64,000 nt of DNA. Source: Clostridiales bacterium. GTDB lineage: Bacteria; Bacillota; Clostridia; Oscillospirales; Oscillospiraceae. The DNA lies in the NCBI GenBank assembly GCA_029268065.1, contig JAJUHC010000017.1:1-64000 (forward strand), given 5' to 3'. Shown here piece by piece: positions 1 through 8,607 of this stretch. Within the stretch, counting starts at the first letter, position 1. Every line of letters starts with the position of its first letter. The notes beneath the pieces are model-generated. The model worked only from the letters and a program-made list of their open reading frames with translations, was not told where the DNA came from and ran no database searches. A program made the translations under genes and the position numbers.

Positions 1-66
1 CACTCCAAGATATATGTCCCCCGCCGTGCGATGCGCGATATCCTCATAGATCTTTGTATTTTCCAT
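1..66 (-). CDS. spoIVA: Stage IV sporulation protein A, N-terminal fragment (cut by window edge)
   Basis: Only the first 22 codons are inside the window, read leftward from ATG at 66. The peptide starts MENTKIYEDIAHRTAGDIYL, which closely matches the start of SpoIVA (B. subtilis begins MEKVDIFKDIAERTGGDIYL). SpoIVA is the ATPase that polymerises on the outer forespore membrane as the base of the spore coat. A strong ribosome binding site (AAGGGGG on the minus strand) lies 6 bases upstream. A sigma-E-like promoter lies at 112-140. The short length limits certainty, but the match is distinctive and implies an endospore former. Confidence 0.85.
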   Translation of the reverse strand, partial: MENTKIYEDIAHRTAGDIYLGV

Positions 67-111
67 GCCGTTTCCCCCTTCGGGTGAAATTCACCCTTAT
101 ATTCCGCTATC

Positions 112-140
112 ATTTTTATGTGGATAAGCTGAGCAATATG
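112..140 (-). promoter_or_regulatory. Candidate sigma-E promoter for spoIVA
   Basis: On the minus strand CATATT (140-135) is followed after 14 bases by CATAAAAAT (120-112). This resembles the sigma-E consensus (ATATT, 14-15 bases, CATACA-T), which fits the known mother-cell expression of spoIVA. The palindrome GGGTGAAATTCACCC at 82-96 lies between it and the gene. This is a consensus match only. Confidence 0.45.
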
Positions 141-293
141 TGAGTTTTTTTATGGTTTTAACTTATAAATTGAAAAAAGCGCCCATTGCGGAGGGGTTCT
201 CCGCCCATGTTGTGGTTGAAACCCTTGGAGTTAGGGGTTATAATAACAAACGAGTTCCTTGTTTTAGGCATAATAAGCTGTAAAGGAGAAAGC

Positions 294-929
294 ATGCAGC
301 CAAAAAAGGACAATTACGCCGTTTCAGCCGACAACGCGAGGCTATTGTTTCTGAAAGAAGATCAGGAAAAGCTCATTCGCAAATTTTCACTCAGGGCCGA
401 TTATAGATATCTTTACGTCCGCTTTCTGGACATGACGTACAGGATAGAAAGAAAAAGCGGTCTTATTCAAAGGTCAGTGGACTGTTTGAGCTATACGGAG
501 GACAGTTCGCACCAGGCCGCCCTATCCATCTTCGATTACCTCTGCTGGTCCCGCGAAGGCAGGAAGCTGTCAAATCAGTGGGTATCCCTGCAAAACCTCG
601 GCTATTCCTTCCATACGGGCAGCATCGAGGGCGGCGGCTGGTTCTCCGGCTGGGCGGAAAGGTTTTCGGGACGGACCGGCGAGCTGGAGGAAGCGCTGAA
701 GCGCCTCGGAGGGCAAAAGATGCCCTCCGCCGATGTGTCGTCTGTCCTTTGGCTCTTTGACGAGCTCCCCGTATATCTCCAGTTCTGGGACGGGGACGAC
801 GAGTTTCCTCCGAGGCTCTTTTTCCTCTGGGACTCCAACACTATACAGTATATACACTACGAAACGGCTTTTTACCTTATTGAACTGCTGATGCGGAGGA
901 TTGCTGAGCTGTCTGATGGCAAAAAATAA
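294..929 (+). CDS. DUF3786-type protein of unknown function
   Basis: Protein of 211 residues with no signal peptide or membrane segment. Sequence character (soluble, aromatic-rich, the patch DELPVYLQFWDGDDEFPP near residue 160) resembles the DUF3786 family found in anaerobes with corrinoid or acetogenic metabolism; I cannot assign a reaction. The frame is open from 186, but the ATG at 294 is chosen because AAAGGAGAA lies directly upstream with good spacing. The gene diverges from spoIVA and converges on the SCIFF maturase gene, so it is probably a single-gene transcript. Confidence 0.6.
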   Translation: MQPKKDNYAVSADNARLLFLKEDQEKLIRKFSLRADYRYLYVRFLDMTYRIERKSGLIQRSVDCLSYTEDSSHQAALSIFDYLCWSREGRKLSNQWVSLQNLGYSFHTGSIEGGGWFSGWAERFSGRTGELEEALKRLGGQKMPSADVSSVLWLFDELPVYLQFWDGDDEFPPRLFFLWDSNTIQYIHYETAFYLIELLMRRIAELSDGKK

Positions 930-930
930 A

Positions 931-962
931 AGGGGCTGCGGCAAAAGACCGGGGCAGCCCCT
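931..962. terminator. Terminator between the DUF3786 gene and scfB
   Basis: AGGGGCTGC (931-939) pairs with GCAGCCCCT (954-962). On the minus strand the stem is followed by TTTATTTTTT, so it is best read as the intrinsic terminator of scfB. The plus-strand tail is weaker. Confidence 0.75.
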
Positions 963-1023
963 CTTGATGTTTGATATTGTCCGAATTTTGAATGCTATCA
1001 TCGGCGGGGTCCGGCATTTGATA

Positions 1024-2388
1024 TCAGCCCAGTTCCTCCGCCGCCTTGAGCATTATGGCGCATTCGATTCTTTTTTTGAACAGCTCGCAGCCGTAATCGT
1101 AGGTTTCCGCGATGTCTCCCGCGGCGTGGTAGGCGTTTGCGGCGCAGCCGCCGGAGCAGTAGAGCCTCGCCCAGCAGTCGCGGCATTTGCTTCTTGTGTA
1201 TATGCTGCATTTTGAGAATTTATCCCTCAGCTCGGTGTTCGTAACGCCTTCCCATACGTTGCCCATGCAGTACCTTTCGTCTCCCACGAACTGGTGGCAG
1301 GGGTAAAGCTCCCCCTTGGGAGTCACCGCGAGGTATTCGGTCCCCGAACCGCAGCCTGCTACGCGCTTGTAGACGCAGGGGCCGTGCTTGAGGTCTATCA
1401 TATAGTGATAAAATGTGAAGCTCCTGCCCTCCCGCCTGCGTTTCAGCATTTCATCAGCCAGTATTTCGTACTGCTCCTTGAGCTTTGGCAGATCCTCCTC
1501 GGTAAGGGCATACGGGTCTCCCGGAGCGCATACAACCGGCTCCATGCTGAGCTTTTCGAAGCCCAGATCTGCCATATGCAGGATATCCTTGGTAAAATCA
1601 GTATTGAAATGCGTGAACGTGCCACGCAAGTAATATTCCTTGTCGGCTCTCGCTTCCACGAATTTCCTGAACTTTGGGAGAATCAAATCATAGCTTCCCT
1701 GGCCGGATATATTCCTTCGCAGACGGTCATGCACCTCTTTTCGGCCGTCCAAGCTCAGCACCACGTTGTTCATTTCGCGGTTTGAGAACTCTATGACCTC
1801 ATCGTCGAGCAGCACACCGTTTGTGGTGAGTGTAAAGCGAAACCTCTTTCCAGTGTCTTTTTCCCTGCTTCTGGCATAAGCGACCAACTCCTTTACGACC
1901 TCAAAGTTCATAAGCGGCTCTCCGCCGAAAAAATCCACCTCGAGGTTCGTTCTTCCGCCAGAATTCTCCACAAGGAAGTCGAGGGCTCTCTTTCCCGTCT
2001 CAAAGTTCATAAGGGCGCTGTCGCCCTTATACCTGCCCTGTCCCGCAAAGCAGTAGGCGCAGTTTAGGTTGCAGGTGTGCGAGACATGCAGGCAAAGCGC
2101 CTTGATTTCATTATTCTTTTTTTTGAAGCCTGCGGTCCTTGCTTCAAAAGCGTCCTTTGAGAACAGTCTGCCGCATTTTTTAAGCTCCTCAACCTCTGAA
2201 ATGCATTCTCTTACCTCGGATTCGGGCTCGTCCGGATACTTTTCCTTCATGCAGGAAACTATATCCTCAGCGGAAGTGTTTTCATAAAGGGCTATAATGT
2301 CGTACGCCAGCCCATCGACGACGTGCACCGAGCCGCTGCCGATATCCAGCACAATGTTTAGACCGCCCTGCCTGAACTGATGTGTCAT
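1024..2388 (-). CDS. scfB: SCIFF peptide maturase, radical SAM/SPASM thioether-forming enzyme
   Basis: Protein of 454 residues. It has the radical SAM cluster motif C106-x3-C110-x2-C113 and a C-terminal cysteine-rich SPASM region (CRDCWARLYCSGGC near residue 410) for auxiliary iron-sulfur clusters. The family cross-links cysteine sulfur to alpha-carbons in the SCIFF ribosomal peptide. The N-terminal 90 residues contain the peptide-recognition region. Its substrate gene lies directly upstream at 2461-2613, the usual scfA-scfB arrangement of Clostridia. The ATG at 2388 follows CGGGAG. Assignment is firm because enzyme and substrate occur together. Confidence 0.9.
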   Translation of the reverse strand: MTHQFRQGGLNIVLDIGSGSVHVVDGLAYDIIALYENTSAEDIVSCMKEKYPDEPESEVRECISEVEELKKCGRLFSKDAFEARTAGFKKKNNEIKALCLHVSHTCNLNCAYCFAGQGRYKGDSALMNFETGKRALDFLVENSGGRTNLEVDFFGGEPLMNFEVVKELVAYARSREKDTGKRFRFTLTTNGVLLDDEVIEFSNREMNNVVLSLDGRKEVHDRLRRNISGQGSYDLILPKFRKFVEARADKEYYLRGTFTHFNTDFTKDILHMADLGFEKLSMEPVVCAPGDPYALTEEDLPKLKEQYEILADEMLKRRREGRSFTFYHYMIDLKHGPCVYKRVAGCGSGTEYLAVTPKGELYPCHQFVGDERYCMGNVWEGVTNTELRDKFSKCSIYTRSKCRDCWARLYCSGGCAANAYHAAGDIAETYDYGCELFKKRIECAIMLKAAEELG

Positions 2389-2460
2389 TTTTTTCTCCCG
2401 TAAAATAGAAATGCCGCTTGCCCGCGGTTTTCCTGGGCAGGCGGCGGTATTAAGGCTGTA

Positions 2461-2613
2461 CTAATTCTTCTTTGCGGAATTTTCGCACTTCTGATTCGCA
2501 ACGCCGCAGGAGGTCTTGCAGGCCGACTGGCAGGAGGTCTGGCACTCGCCGCAGCCGCCGCTGGCGAGGCTCTTATTGAGGTCGCGCGTCTCGAGAGTTT
2601 TTATTCTCTTCAT
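2461..2613 (-). CDS. scfA: SCIFF ribosomal peptide precursor (six cysteines in forty-five residues)
   Basis: Small gene of 50 codons. The peptide begins MKRIKTLETRDLNKSLASGG and carries six cysteines at 21, 24, 28, 32, 36 and 43, the hallmark of SCIFF precursors, followed by a Lys/Asn tail. The ribosome binding site GAAAGGTAG lies upstream of the ATG at 2613. It is the substrate of the radical SAM enzyme encoded just downstream. The peptide is almost universal in Clostridia; its mature role is not established. Confidence 0.92.
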   Translation of the reverse strand: MKRIKTLETRDLNKSLASGGCGECQTSCQSACKTSCGVANQKCENSAKKN

Positions 2614-2789
2614 GTCTGTTTCTACCTTTCATGCATTTTTTCATATTTTACAACCAAATTAGTGCCGTGTCAACTACCCGCATACCGCATAAAGCATGCG
2701 GGCGCCCCCCTAAACAATAGATAATATTATACCGATATATCGTTTGTTGAATTGATATAAATGTATTTATATATATTAGATACTTTTTT

Positions 2790-2833
2790 ATAGAATTAGA
2801 ATTATAGAATTAGTGATTTTTTTCTAATATAAT
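2790..2833 (+). promoter_or_regulatory. AT-rich region with direct repeat and possible -10 before the electron-transfer operon
   Basis: ATAGAATTAG occurs at 2790-2799 and again at 2804-2813 (14-base period), just upstream of a TATAAT at 2828-2833. No convincing -35 box is visible. The repeat could be an activator site or chance in AT-rich DNA. The gap 2614-2864 is otherwise featureless apart from a weak CCCGCAT/ATGCGGG inverted repeat. Confidence 0.3.
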
Positions 2834-2864
2834 TGTTCTTAGTAACAAAAACGGAGGTAAGAAA

Positions 2865-3365
2865 ATGTGCAACTGCTGTAACAAGGACAGCAAGTATTAT
2901 GAGCCGTTTGAAACCATACTTTCCGGGTTCAGGGGTGTGGAGTCAGAGCTTATTCCTATCTTGCAGAAGCTTCAGGAGGCTTACGGGTATCTTCCTGAGG
3001 ATATCATCAAAAGGCTTTCTGAGCGCACGGGCATTTTTGTCACGCAGATCATGGGCGTAGCCACCTTCTACTCGCAGTTCAAGCTGAGGCCCGCCGGTAA
3101 GCATTCCGTTAAAATCTGCTTCGGAACCGCCTGCCATGTCAACGGAGCTGAAACCGTCGCCGAAGCGCTCTGCGACGAGCTCGGGATAAAACTGGGCGAA
3201 ACGACTCCGGACGGCCTTATAACCCTCGAATCGGTAGCCTGTCTTGGCTGCTGCTCCCTTGCCCCGGTCATCATGATCGACGATGAAGCCTTCGGACGCC
3301 TCACCGCGTCGAAGGTGCGCCAGATAATCCGCGATCTCTACGAAAAGGAGGGGAAATCGAAATGA
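2865..3365 (+). CDS. NuoE/HydC-like [2Fe-2S] subunit of an NAD-linked electron-transfer complex
   Basis: Protein of 166 residues of the thioredoxin-like [2Fe-2S] family (NuoE, HndA, HydC, StnA). The ligand motifs are CFGTAC near residue 83 and CLGCC near residue 127. The preceding helical region (LQKLQEAYGYLPEDI) is typical of the family. It passes electrons to or from the flavin subunit encoded next; the two genes overlap by four bases. A good site, ACGGAGG, precedes the ATG. The extra N-terminal CNCC is unusual. NuoE-type for complex I is unlikely because no membrane subunits are present. Confidence 0.88.
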   Translation: MCNCCNKDSKYYEPFETILSGFRGVESELIPILQKLQEAYGYLPEDIIKRLSERTGIFVTQIMGVATFYSQFKLRPAGKHSVKICFGTACHVNGAETVAEALCDELGIKLGETTPDGLITLESVACLGCCSLAPVIMIDDEAFGRLTASKVRQIIRDLYEKEGKSK

Positions 3366-5131
3366 AGCTGCTTATCGGACTCGGCTCCTGCGGAATAGCC
3401 GCCGGAGGAATGAAGGTAAGGGACGCTTTCACAGAGCTTTCCGCCCAGAATCCCGGAATTGATCTCGTTATCGCGGAAACCGGCTGCATGGGAATGTGCT
3501 ATAAGGAGCCCATGGTTGAACTAATCGACGACAAGGGTTTTGGCACGGTTTACGGCGGCGTTACCCCCGAGATAGCGAAGGAGATCTTTGAGAAGCACAT
3601 TTTGGGAGGCGTTCCCGCCGAGGAATACGTCGTGGCGAAGAGCGACGGCGGCGGCGCGGAAGGCTCGTTCATATCCAAGCAGCAGCGCATAGTTCTGTCG
3701 CGCTGCGGCAAGATAAATCCCGAATCCATTGACGAGGCCATCGCAATGGGAGCGTATAAGGGGCTTGAAAAGGCTCTCAAAAGCATGACCCCCGAGGAGG
3801 TCATAGCCGAGGTTCTTGCTTCAGGCGTAAAGGGCAGGGGCGGCGCCGGCTTCCCCACCGGTCTCAAATGGAAGTTCGCCGCGGCCGAAAAGGCCGATCA
3901 GAAGTATATCATCTGCAATGCTGACGAGGGCGACCCCGGCGCTTTCATGGACAGAAGCGTGCTCGAGGGCGACCCGCACAGCGTCATAGAGGGGCTTGCC
4001 ATCGGCGGCTACGCGATAGGCGCTTCGGAGGGCTACGTCTACGCGAGAGCGGAGTACCCGATCGCCATCAAACGCCTTCAGATAGCGATAAAGCAGGCCG
4101 AGGAGCGTGGGCTGCTGGGCGACAATATACTCGGCACCGGCTTCAGCTTCCACCTTCACATCAAGCAGGGCGCGGGCGCCTTCGTATGCGGCGAGGAAAC
4201 GGCCCTCATAGCCTCGATCGAGGGTCAGCGCGGTATGCCGCGCATGCGTCCTCCCTATCCCGCGAACAAGGGGCTTTTCGGAAAGCCCTCGAATATAAAT
4301 AACGTCGAGACGCTGGCGAATATCGGCTGGATCATCCGTAACGGAGCCGAAAAGTTCGCCGCCATCGGAACGGAAAAGAGCAAGGGCACCAAGGTTTTCG
4401 CCCTTGCGGGCAAGATAAAGCGCGGCGGGCTCGTGGAAATCCCGATCGGCCTCACGATACGCGACGTTGTGTTCGGCATAGGCGGAGGCACCGTCTCGGG
4501 CAAGCCCTTCAAGGCCGTGCAACTCGGCGGTCCCTCGGGCGGCTGCATCCCCGCGGAGCTCGTCGATACGGTCATAGATTACGATACGCTCAACGCGACG
4601 GGAGCTATCATGGGCTCGGGCGGCATGATAGTTATGGACGAGGACAACTGCATGGTCGACATAGCCCGCTACTTCCTCAACTTCACCCAGTCCGAATCCT
4701 GCGGCAAATGCACCTTCTGCAAAATAGGCACGAAGCGCATGCTTGAAATACTCGAGCGGATCACGAAGGGAGAAGGAGTCGAGGGCGACATCGAGAAGCT
4801 GGAGTACCTGGCTGACCAGATCAGGCGCAACGCGCTCTGCGGCCTGGGACAAACGGCTCCCAATCCGGTTCTCACCACTCTGAGATACTTCCGCCACGAA
4901 TACGAGGCCCATATAAGGGACAAGAAGTGTCCCGCCCATCAGTGCAAGGCTCTTATCAAGTACGAAATCGACCCCGCCAAGTGTATAGGCTGTACTGCCT
5001 GCGCCAAAAAGTGCCCCGTGAACGCCATAGAGGGCAAAGCTAAAACCGCTCATTCGATAGACCAGGCGAAATGCATAAAATGCGGTACCTGCCTTTCTTC
5101 CTGCAAATTTGGCGCCATCTCGGTAGACTAG
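3362..5131 (+). CDS. NuoF/HydB-like FMN- and NADH-binding subunit with extra ferredoxin domains
   Basis: Protein of 589 residues with the layout of bifurcating HydB/HndC/StnB subunits. Residues 1-120 form a thioredoxin-like [2Fe-2S] domain (SCGIAAGG, CMGMC). The middle has the NADH/FMN core (GRGGAGFPTG, NADEGDPGAF, CGEETAL) and an SLBB segment. ESCGKCTFC begins the [4Fe-4S] domain. The last 60 residues carry two ferredoxin clusters (CIGCTACAKKCP, CIKCGTCLSSC). It should oxidise or reduce NADH at FMN and exchange electrons with ferredoxin. It lies between the NuoE-like gene and the large fusion gene in one operon. Confidence 0.88.
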   Translation: MKLLIGLGSCGIAAGGMKVRDAFTELSAQNPGIDLVIAETGCMGMCYKEPMVELIDDKGFGTVYGGVTPEIAKEIFEKHILGGVPAEEYVVAKSDGGGAEGSFISKQQRIVLSRCGKINPESIDEAIAMGAYKGLEKALKSMTPEEVIAEVLASGVKGRGGAGFPTGLKWKFAAAEKADQKYIICNADEGDPGAFMDRSVLEGDPHSVIEGLAIGGYAIGASEGYVYARAEYPIAIKRLQIAIKQAEERGLLGDNILGTGFSFHLHIKQGAGAFVCGEETALIASIEGQRGMPRMRPPYPANKGLFGKPSNINNVETLANIGWIIRNGAEKFAAIGTEKSKGTKVFALAGKIKRGGLVEIPIGLTIRDVVFGIGGGTVSGKPFKAVQLGGPSGGCIPAELVDTVIDYDTLNATGAIMGSGGMIVMDEDNCMVDIARYFLNFTQSESCGKCTFCKIGTKRMLEILERITKGEGVEGDIEKLEYLADQIRRNALCGLGQTAPNPVLTTLRYFRHEYEAHIRDKKCPAHQCKALIKYEIDPAKCIGCTACAKKCPVNAIEGKAKTAHSIDQAKCIKCGTCLSSCKFGAISVD

Positions 5132-5144
5132 GAGGAACGGTAAA

Positions 5145-8100
5145 ATGACTATAAATATAAACGGTAAAGATTATCCCGCCAAGGCCGGGCAAACCATACT
5201 GCAAGCTTGCCGCGAAAACGGAATTGAAATCCCGACACTTTGCCACGACGAGCGCCTCAAGCCCTTCGGCTCCTGCATGCTCTGCCGCGTGGAGGTTGAG
5301 GGCTCCAGAGGTACGATGCTTTCCTGCGGAGCCGCGGTGAGCGACGGCATGGTGATCCGTACTGAAACCGACGCCGTGAAAAAGTCCCGCAGGGCCTGCC
5401 TTGAGCTTCTGCTTTCACAGCACAGAGGCGACTGCAAGGCTCCCTGCACGCTCACATGTCCGGCGCATATCGACATTCAGGGTTATATCGCCCACATCGC
5501 AAACGGGCGCTTTGAGGAAGCCCTGAAGCTCATCAAGGACAGAAACCCACTGCCCGTCGTGTGCGGGCGCATCTGCACCCGCCCCTGCGAGTCGGAATGC
5601 CGCAGGAACGCGGTGGACGGGAGCGTCGCCATCGACTATCTTAAGCGCTTCGTCGCCGACCTCGATCTTGAAAAGGATATCCCCTATCTGCCCGAAAAGG
5701 CTCCCGCCACGGGAAAGAAGGCGGCGATAATAGGAGCCGGCCCCGCCGGTCTTTCGGCCGCCTGGTACCTTGCGGTCATGGGTCACGAGGTCACGATATT
5801 CGACCGCCATTCCGCACCCGGCGGAATGCTCCGCTACGGCATACCTGCCTACCGCATGCCGCGCGAAACTCTTGACCGCGAGGTCGAGATAATCAAGTCC
5901 CTCGGCGTGAAAATCGTCTACAATACCGATTTTGGAAAGGACATAACGCTGAAAAGCCTCAAGGCCGACGGCTACGACAGCGTGCTTCTCGCGGTCGGCT
6001 CACAGGTGGGACAACCCCTCGGAGTCAAGGGCGAGGAAAGCTGTCCGAACGTGCTGCGCGGCGTTGATTTTCTCGGCAGCGTAACCGAGGGCAGAGCTCC
6101 CGATTTCACCGGCAAAAGGGTAATGGTAGTCGGCGGCGGCAACACCGCCATGGACTGTGCGCGCACCTCCGTTCGCCTTGGCGCGGAGTCGGTGACCATC
6201 GTCTATCGCCGCACCATAGCAGAAATGCCCGCAGACAAGATGGAAATCGAGGAAGCCGAGCTTGAGGGCGTCAAGTTCGCGACCCTCAACAATCCCAAGG
6301 CGGTCAGAAACTCCGGAGACAAGACGATAGTAACCCTTGTCAAAATGGAGCTCGGGGCTCCGGACGCTTCAGGCAGACGCTCCCCCCAGGAGATACCGGG
6401 TTCCGAATATGACTTTGAGGCGGACTACGTCATCTCCGCAATTGGACAGACTCAGGATCTTTCTTTCGTAGGAGACGACTGCCCTGTTTCCGTAAATCGC
6501 TCAGTGCTCGTCGCAAACGACAAGACCTGCGTGACAAACCTCGAGGGCGTATTCGCCGCGGGCGACGCCGTGACGGGCCCCAAAACCGCTATCATGGCAA
6601 TTGCCGCGGGAAAAGCAGCCGCGAACTCCATGGATATGTACATGAGGGGCGAGGAGATAAAGCCGGAAAAGGAATACTACAACCATACCAAGGCAAAGCA
6701 TTACAAGGAGCTCGACCCCTCCGAATTCGAGAATGTCGAGCGTTTTGAAAAGGTCAAAATGCCCATGCTGACAAAGGAGCAGCGCAAGCTGAACTTTAAT
6801 GAGGTCGAGCTTGGCATAACGATGGAGCAGGCGATGAAGGAAGCCACGCGCTGCCTTTCCTGCGGCTGCAAGGACGTTAACGAGTGCAAACTCCGCGATT
6901 ACGCCACAGATTACGGCGCAAAGCAGGACTCCCTCGCCGGACAGCTTGAAAAGCACCCGATAGACGCGAGCCATCCCTATATAGAGCGCGATCCGAACAA
7001 GTGCATCATGTGCGGACGCTGCGTGCGCATATGCCTGGAGGTCGAGGGCGCCGGCGTCCTCGGACTCATCGGCAGAGGCTACGGCGTGGCCGTGCAGCCG
7101 GAGTTCAGCATGCCCTTCGGCTCCGTCGAAAGCTGCGTAAGATGCGGGCAGTGCGTGTCCACCTGCCCCGTCGGCGCGCTCACGGAAAAGGTGAAGCTCG
7201 CACAGCCCGGACCCTTCAACGAAAAGGTCACCGAAACCGTCTGCACCTTCTGCGGAGCCGGCTGCACACTGCAGCTCAGGACAGTAGGAAGCACTCTCAT
7301 CCGCACAACAGCCGAGGAGTGCAAGGGTCTGAACAACGGCAACCTCTGTGAAAACGGGCGCTTTAAGAACAGCTTCATAAGCAGCGATGAAAGGCTGAAA
7401 ACTCCCCTCATCCGGAAAAACGGCAAGCTTGAGCCCTGTTCTCTGGACGAGGCCGTGGCCGCGATAGCTTCAGGCATCACCGGCAAGACGGCTGTGTATA
7501 TTTCCGGAAGAGCGACGAACGAGGAAGCGAAAGCCCTCGCCTCCATCGCCGCCAAGAACGGAGCCGAGACTCTGAGCTTCGGCATCGACCCCGCCGCCGC
7601 CTCCTTCTGGTCGCTCTGCGGAGACAAGCTGGTAAAGAGCTACGACGACATCAAATCGGCGGACCTGTTCGTCGCGATCGGCTGCGACGTTTTCGGCAGC
7701 ACCTATGTTATCCCGACCGCCATCCGCCGCGCGGTGCGCGAGGGTGCGAAATATATGAAGTCCGAGACCCTCACGCCGGAAGTTGAGAAGGCTGTTTCAG
7801 CCGCTAAGGCGCCTGTGATAGTCTTCGGAGACAAGTACGACACCGGGCTTCTTCCCCGTGTAGCCAAGCTCAGCGCAAAGGTGTTCATCCCCGCAGTCAA
7901 GGCCAACGCCAGAGGCACGGCGAAGTATCTGAACCTCGAAGGCTGCGGCAAGGTAAGCGCCGACAGCCTCATCATCTGGGGCGAGGACCCCGTGGGCTAC
8001 GGCTGCGCCGCAAAGGAAATCGCGGGCGCGAAGTTCAAGGCAGTCTGCGACCTTTTCCTTACCGAAACCGCAAAGCTTGCGGACGTCGTAATCCCGACGG

Positions 8101-8309
8101 GCAGCTTCGCGGAAAACGGCGGAAGCTTTACGAACGTTTTCGGCATTACTCAGACCCTTTCACCCGCGTTTAACGGCATTTCAAACGAAGCCGTTCTCAA
8201 AAAGCTCGCGGCCGCTCTCGGAACGGCGGCTCCGGTCGAGCATACGGTAAAAACGCTTCTCAAGTCCCACGCCGCGGCCGCGAAGGGCGCGGACGCGATA
8301 GAACTGTAA
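5145..8309 (+). CDS. NuoG-GltD/NfnB-like fusion with truncated molybdopterin-type domain (StnC-like)
   Basis: Protein of 1054 residues. In order: a [2Fe-2S] domain (C33, C44, C47, C61); a His-Cys NuoG motif (HRGDCKAPC); a GltD/NfnB-like module at about 105-545 with FAD motif GAGPAG near 197 and NAD(P) motif VVGGGNTAMD near 327 followed by VYRR, which suggests NADPH; two ferredoxin clusters near 619-675; a [4Fe-4S] motif CTFCGAGC near 699; and a shortened molybdopterin oxidoreductase fold. With its two neighbours this resembles the Sporomusa-type (Stn) transhydrogenase, which links NADH, NADPH and ferredoxin. The C-terminal fold lacks the length of an active formate dehydrogenase. The exact reaction is inferred. 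Confidence 0.8.
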   Translation: MTININGKDYPAKAGQTILQACRENGIEIPTLCHDERLKPFGSCMLCRVEVEGSRGTMLSCGAAVSDGMVIRTETDAVKKSRRACLELLLSQHRGDCKAPCTLTCPAHIDIQGYIAHIANGRFEEALKLIKDRNPLPVVCGRICTRPCESECRRNAVDGSVAIDYLKRFVADLDLEKDIPYLPEKAPATGKKAAIIGAGPAGLSAAWYLAVMGHEVTIFDRHSAPGGMLRYGIPAYRMPRETLDREVEIIKSLGVKIVYNTDFGKDITLKSLKADGYDSVLLAVGSQVGQPLGVKGEESCPNVLRGVDFLGSVTEGRAPDFTGKRVMVVGGGNTAMDCARTSVRLGAESVTIVYRRTIAEMPADKMEIEEAELEGVKFATLNNPKAVRNSGDKTIVTLVKMELGAPDASGRRSPQEIPGSEYDFEADYVISAIGQTQDLSFVGDDCPVSVNRSVLVANDKTCVTNLEGVFAAGDAVTGPKTAIMAIAAGKAAANSMDMYMRGEEIKPEKEYYNHTKAKHYKELDPSEFENVERFEKVKMPMLTKEQRKLNFNEVELGITMEQAMKEATRCLSCGCKDVNECKLRDYATDYGAKQDSLAGQLEKHPIDASHPYIERDPNKCIMCGRCVRICLEVEGAGVLGLIGRGYGVAVQPEFSMPFGSVESCVRCGQCVSTCPVGALTEKVKLAQPGPFNEKVTETVCTFCGAGCTLQLRTVGSTLIRTTAEECKGLNNGNLCENGRFKNSFISSDERLKTPLIRKNGKLEPCSLDEAVAAIASGITGKTAVYISGRATNEEAKALASIAAKNGAETLSFGIDPAAASFWSLCGDKLVKSYDDIKSADLFVAIGCDVFGSTYVIPTAIRRAVREGAKYMKSETLTPEVEKAVSAAKAPVIVFGDKYDTGLLPRVAKLSAKVFIPAVKANARGTAKYLNLEGCGKVSADSLIIWGEDPVGYGCAAKEIAGAKFKAVCDLFLTETAKLADVVIPTGSFAENGGSFTNVFGITQTLSPAFNGISNEAVLKKLAAALGTAAPVEHTVKTLLKSHAAAAKGADAIEL

Positions 8310-8319
8310 GCATAAGCGC

Positions 8320-8358
8320 AAAACGAGCTCCCGTCCAGGAAGGACCGGAGCTCGTTTT
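8320..8358. terminator. Terminator copy 1 after the electron-transfer operon
   Basis: AAAACGAGCTCC pairs with GGAGCTCGTTTT, with an inner GTCC/GGAC stem and one C-C mismatch. The A and T tracts make it work in both directions. A near-identical copy lies at 8543-8580. Confidence 0.85.
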
Positions 8359-8498
8359 AGCGTGTCGAAAAAATCTTTCGACACGCTTCCAGGGGGTATC
8401 CAATACCCCCTGGATACGAGCCTCACGGCTCGATACCCCCGGTCGCGCACAATTGCGCGGTATGATGTATTTTTCCGGCGTACATGCCGCCGGAAAAA
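8359..8498. repeat. Run of further perfect hairpins between two terminator copies
   Basis: Four consecutive inverted repeats with short loops: 8359-8370/8376-8387 (12 bp, AGCGTGTCGAAA), 8388-8399/8403-8414 (12 bp, TCCAGGGGGTAT), 8417-8422/8427-8432 with 8444-8449/8454-8459 (6 bp each, counted together here as a weaker pair), and 8470-8480/8488-8498 (11 bp, TTTTTCCGGCG). No open frame of interest lies here. Function unknown. Confidence 0.8.
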
Positions 8499-8542
8499 AT
8501 AATAATACTGTTATTACATTTTTCAATCTTAATGACAGTCTG

Positions 8543-8582
8543 AAACGAGCTCCCGTCCAGGAAGGACCGGAGCTCGTTTTTT
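8543..8582. terminator. Terminator copy 2, facing mtnN
   Basis: Nearly identical to 8320-8358 over 38 bases, followed by TTTTTT on the plus strand and preceded by AAA, so it can also end the leftward luxS-mtnN transcript. The duplication of a whole terminator around a hairpin cluster is unusual. Confidence 0.8.
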
Positions 8583-8607
8583 ATGCTTTGAGGCTTTTCG
8601 GGCGGCT

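Noticed and set aside
3821-5053. Long open frame antisense to the NuoF-like gene (about 410 codons).
   Set aside because: Shadow frame from biased codon use in GC-rich DNA; no ribosome site and no recognisable protein; the sense gene is certain.
8359-8498. CRISPR array or tRNA cluster in the hairpin region.
   Set aside because: No regularly spaced repeats with unique spacers and no tRNA cloverleaf; only separate inverted repeats.
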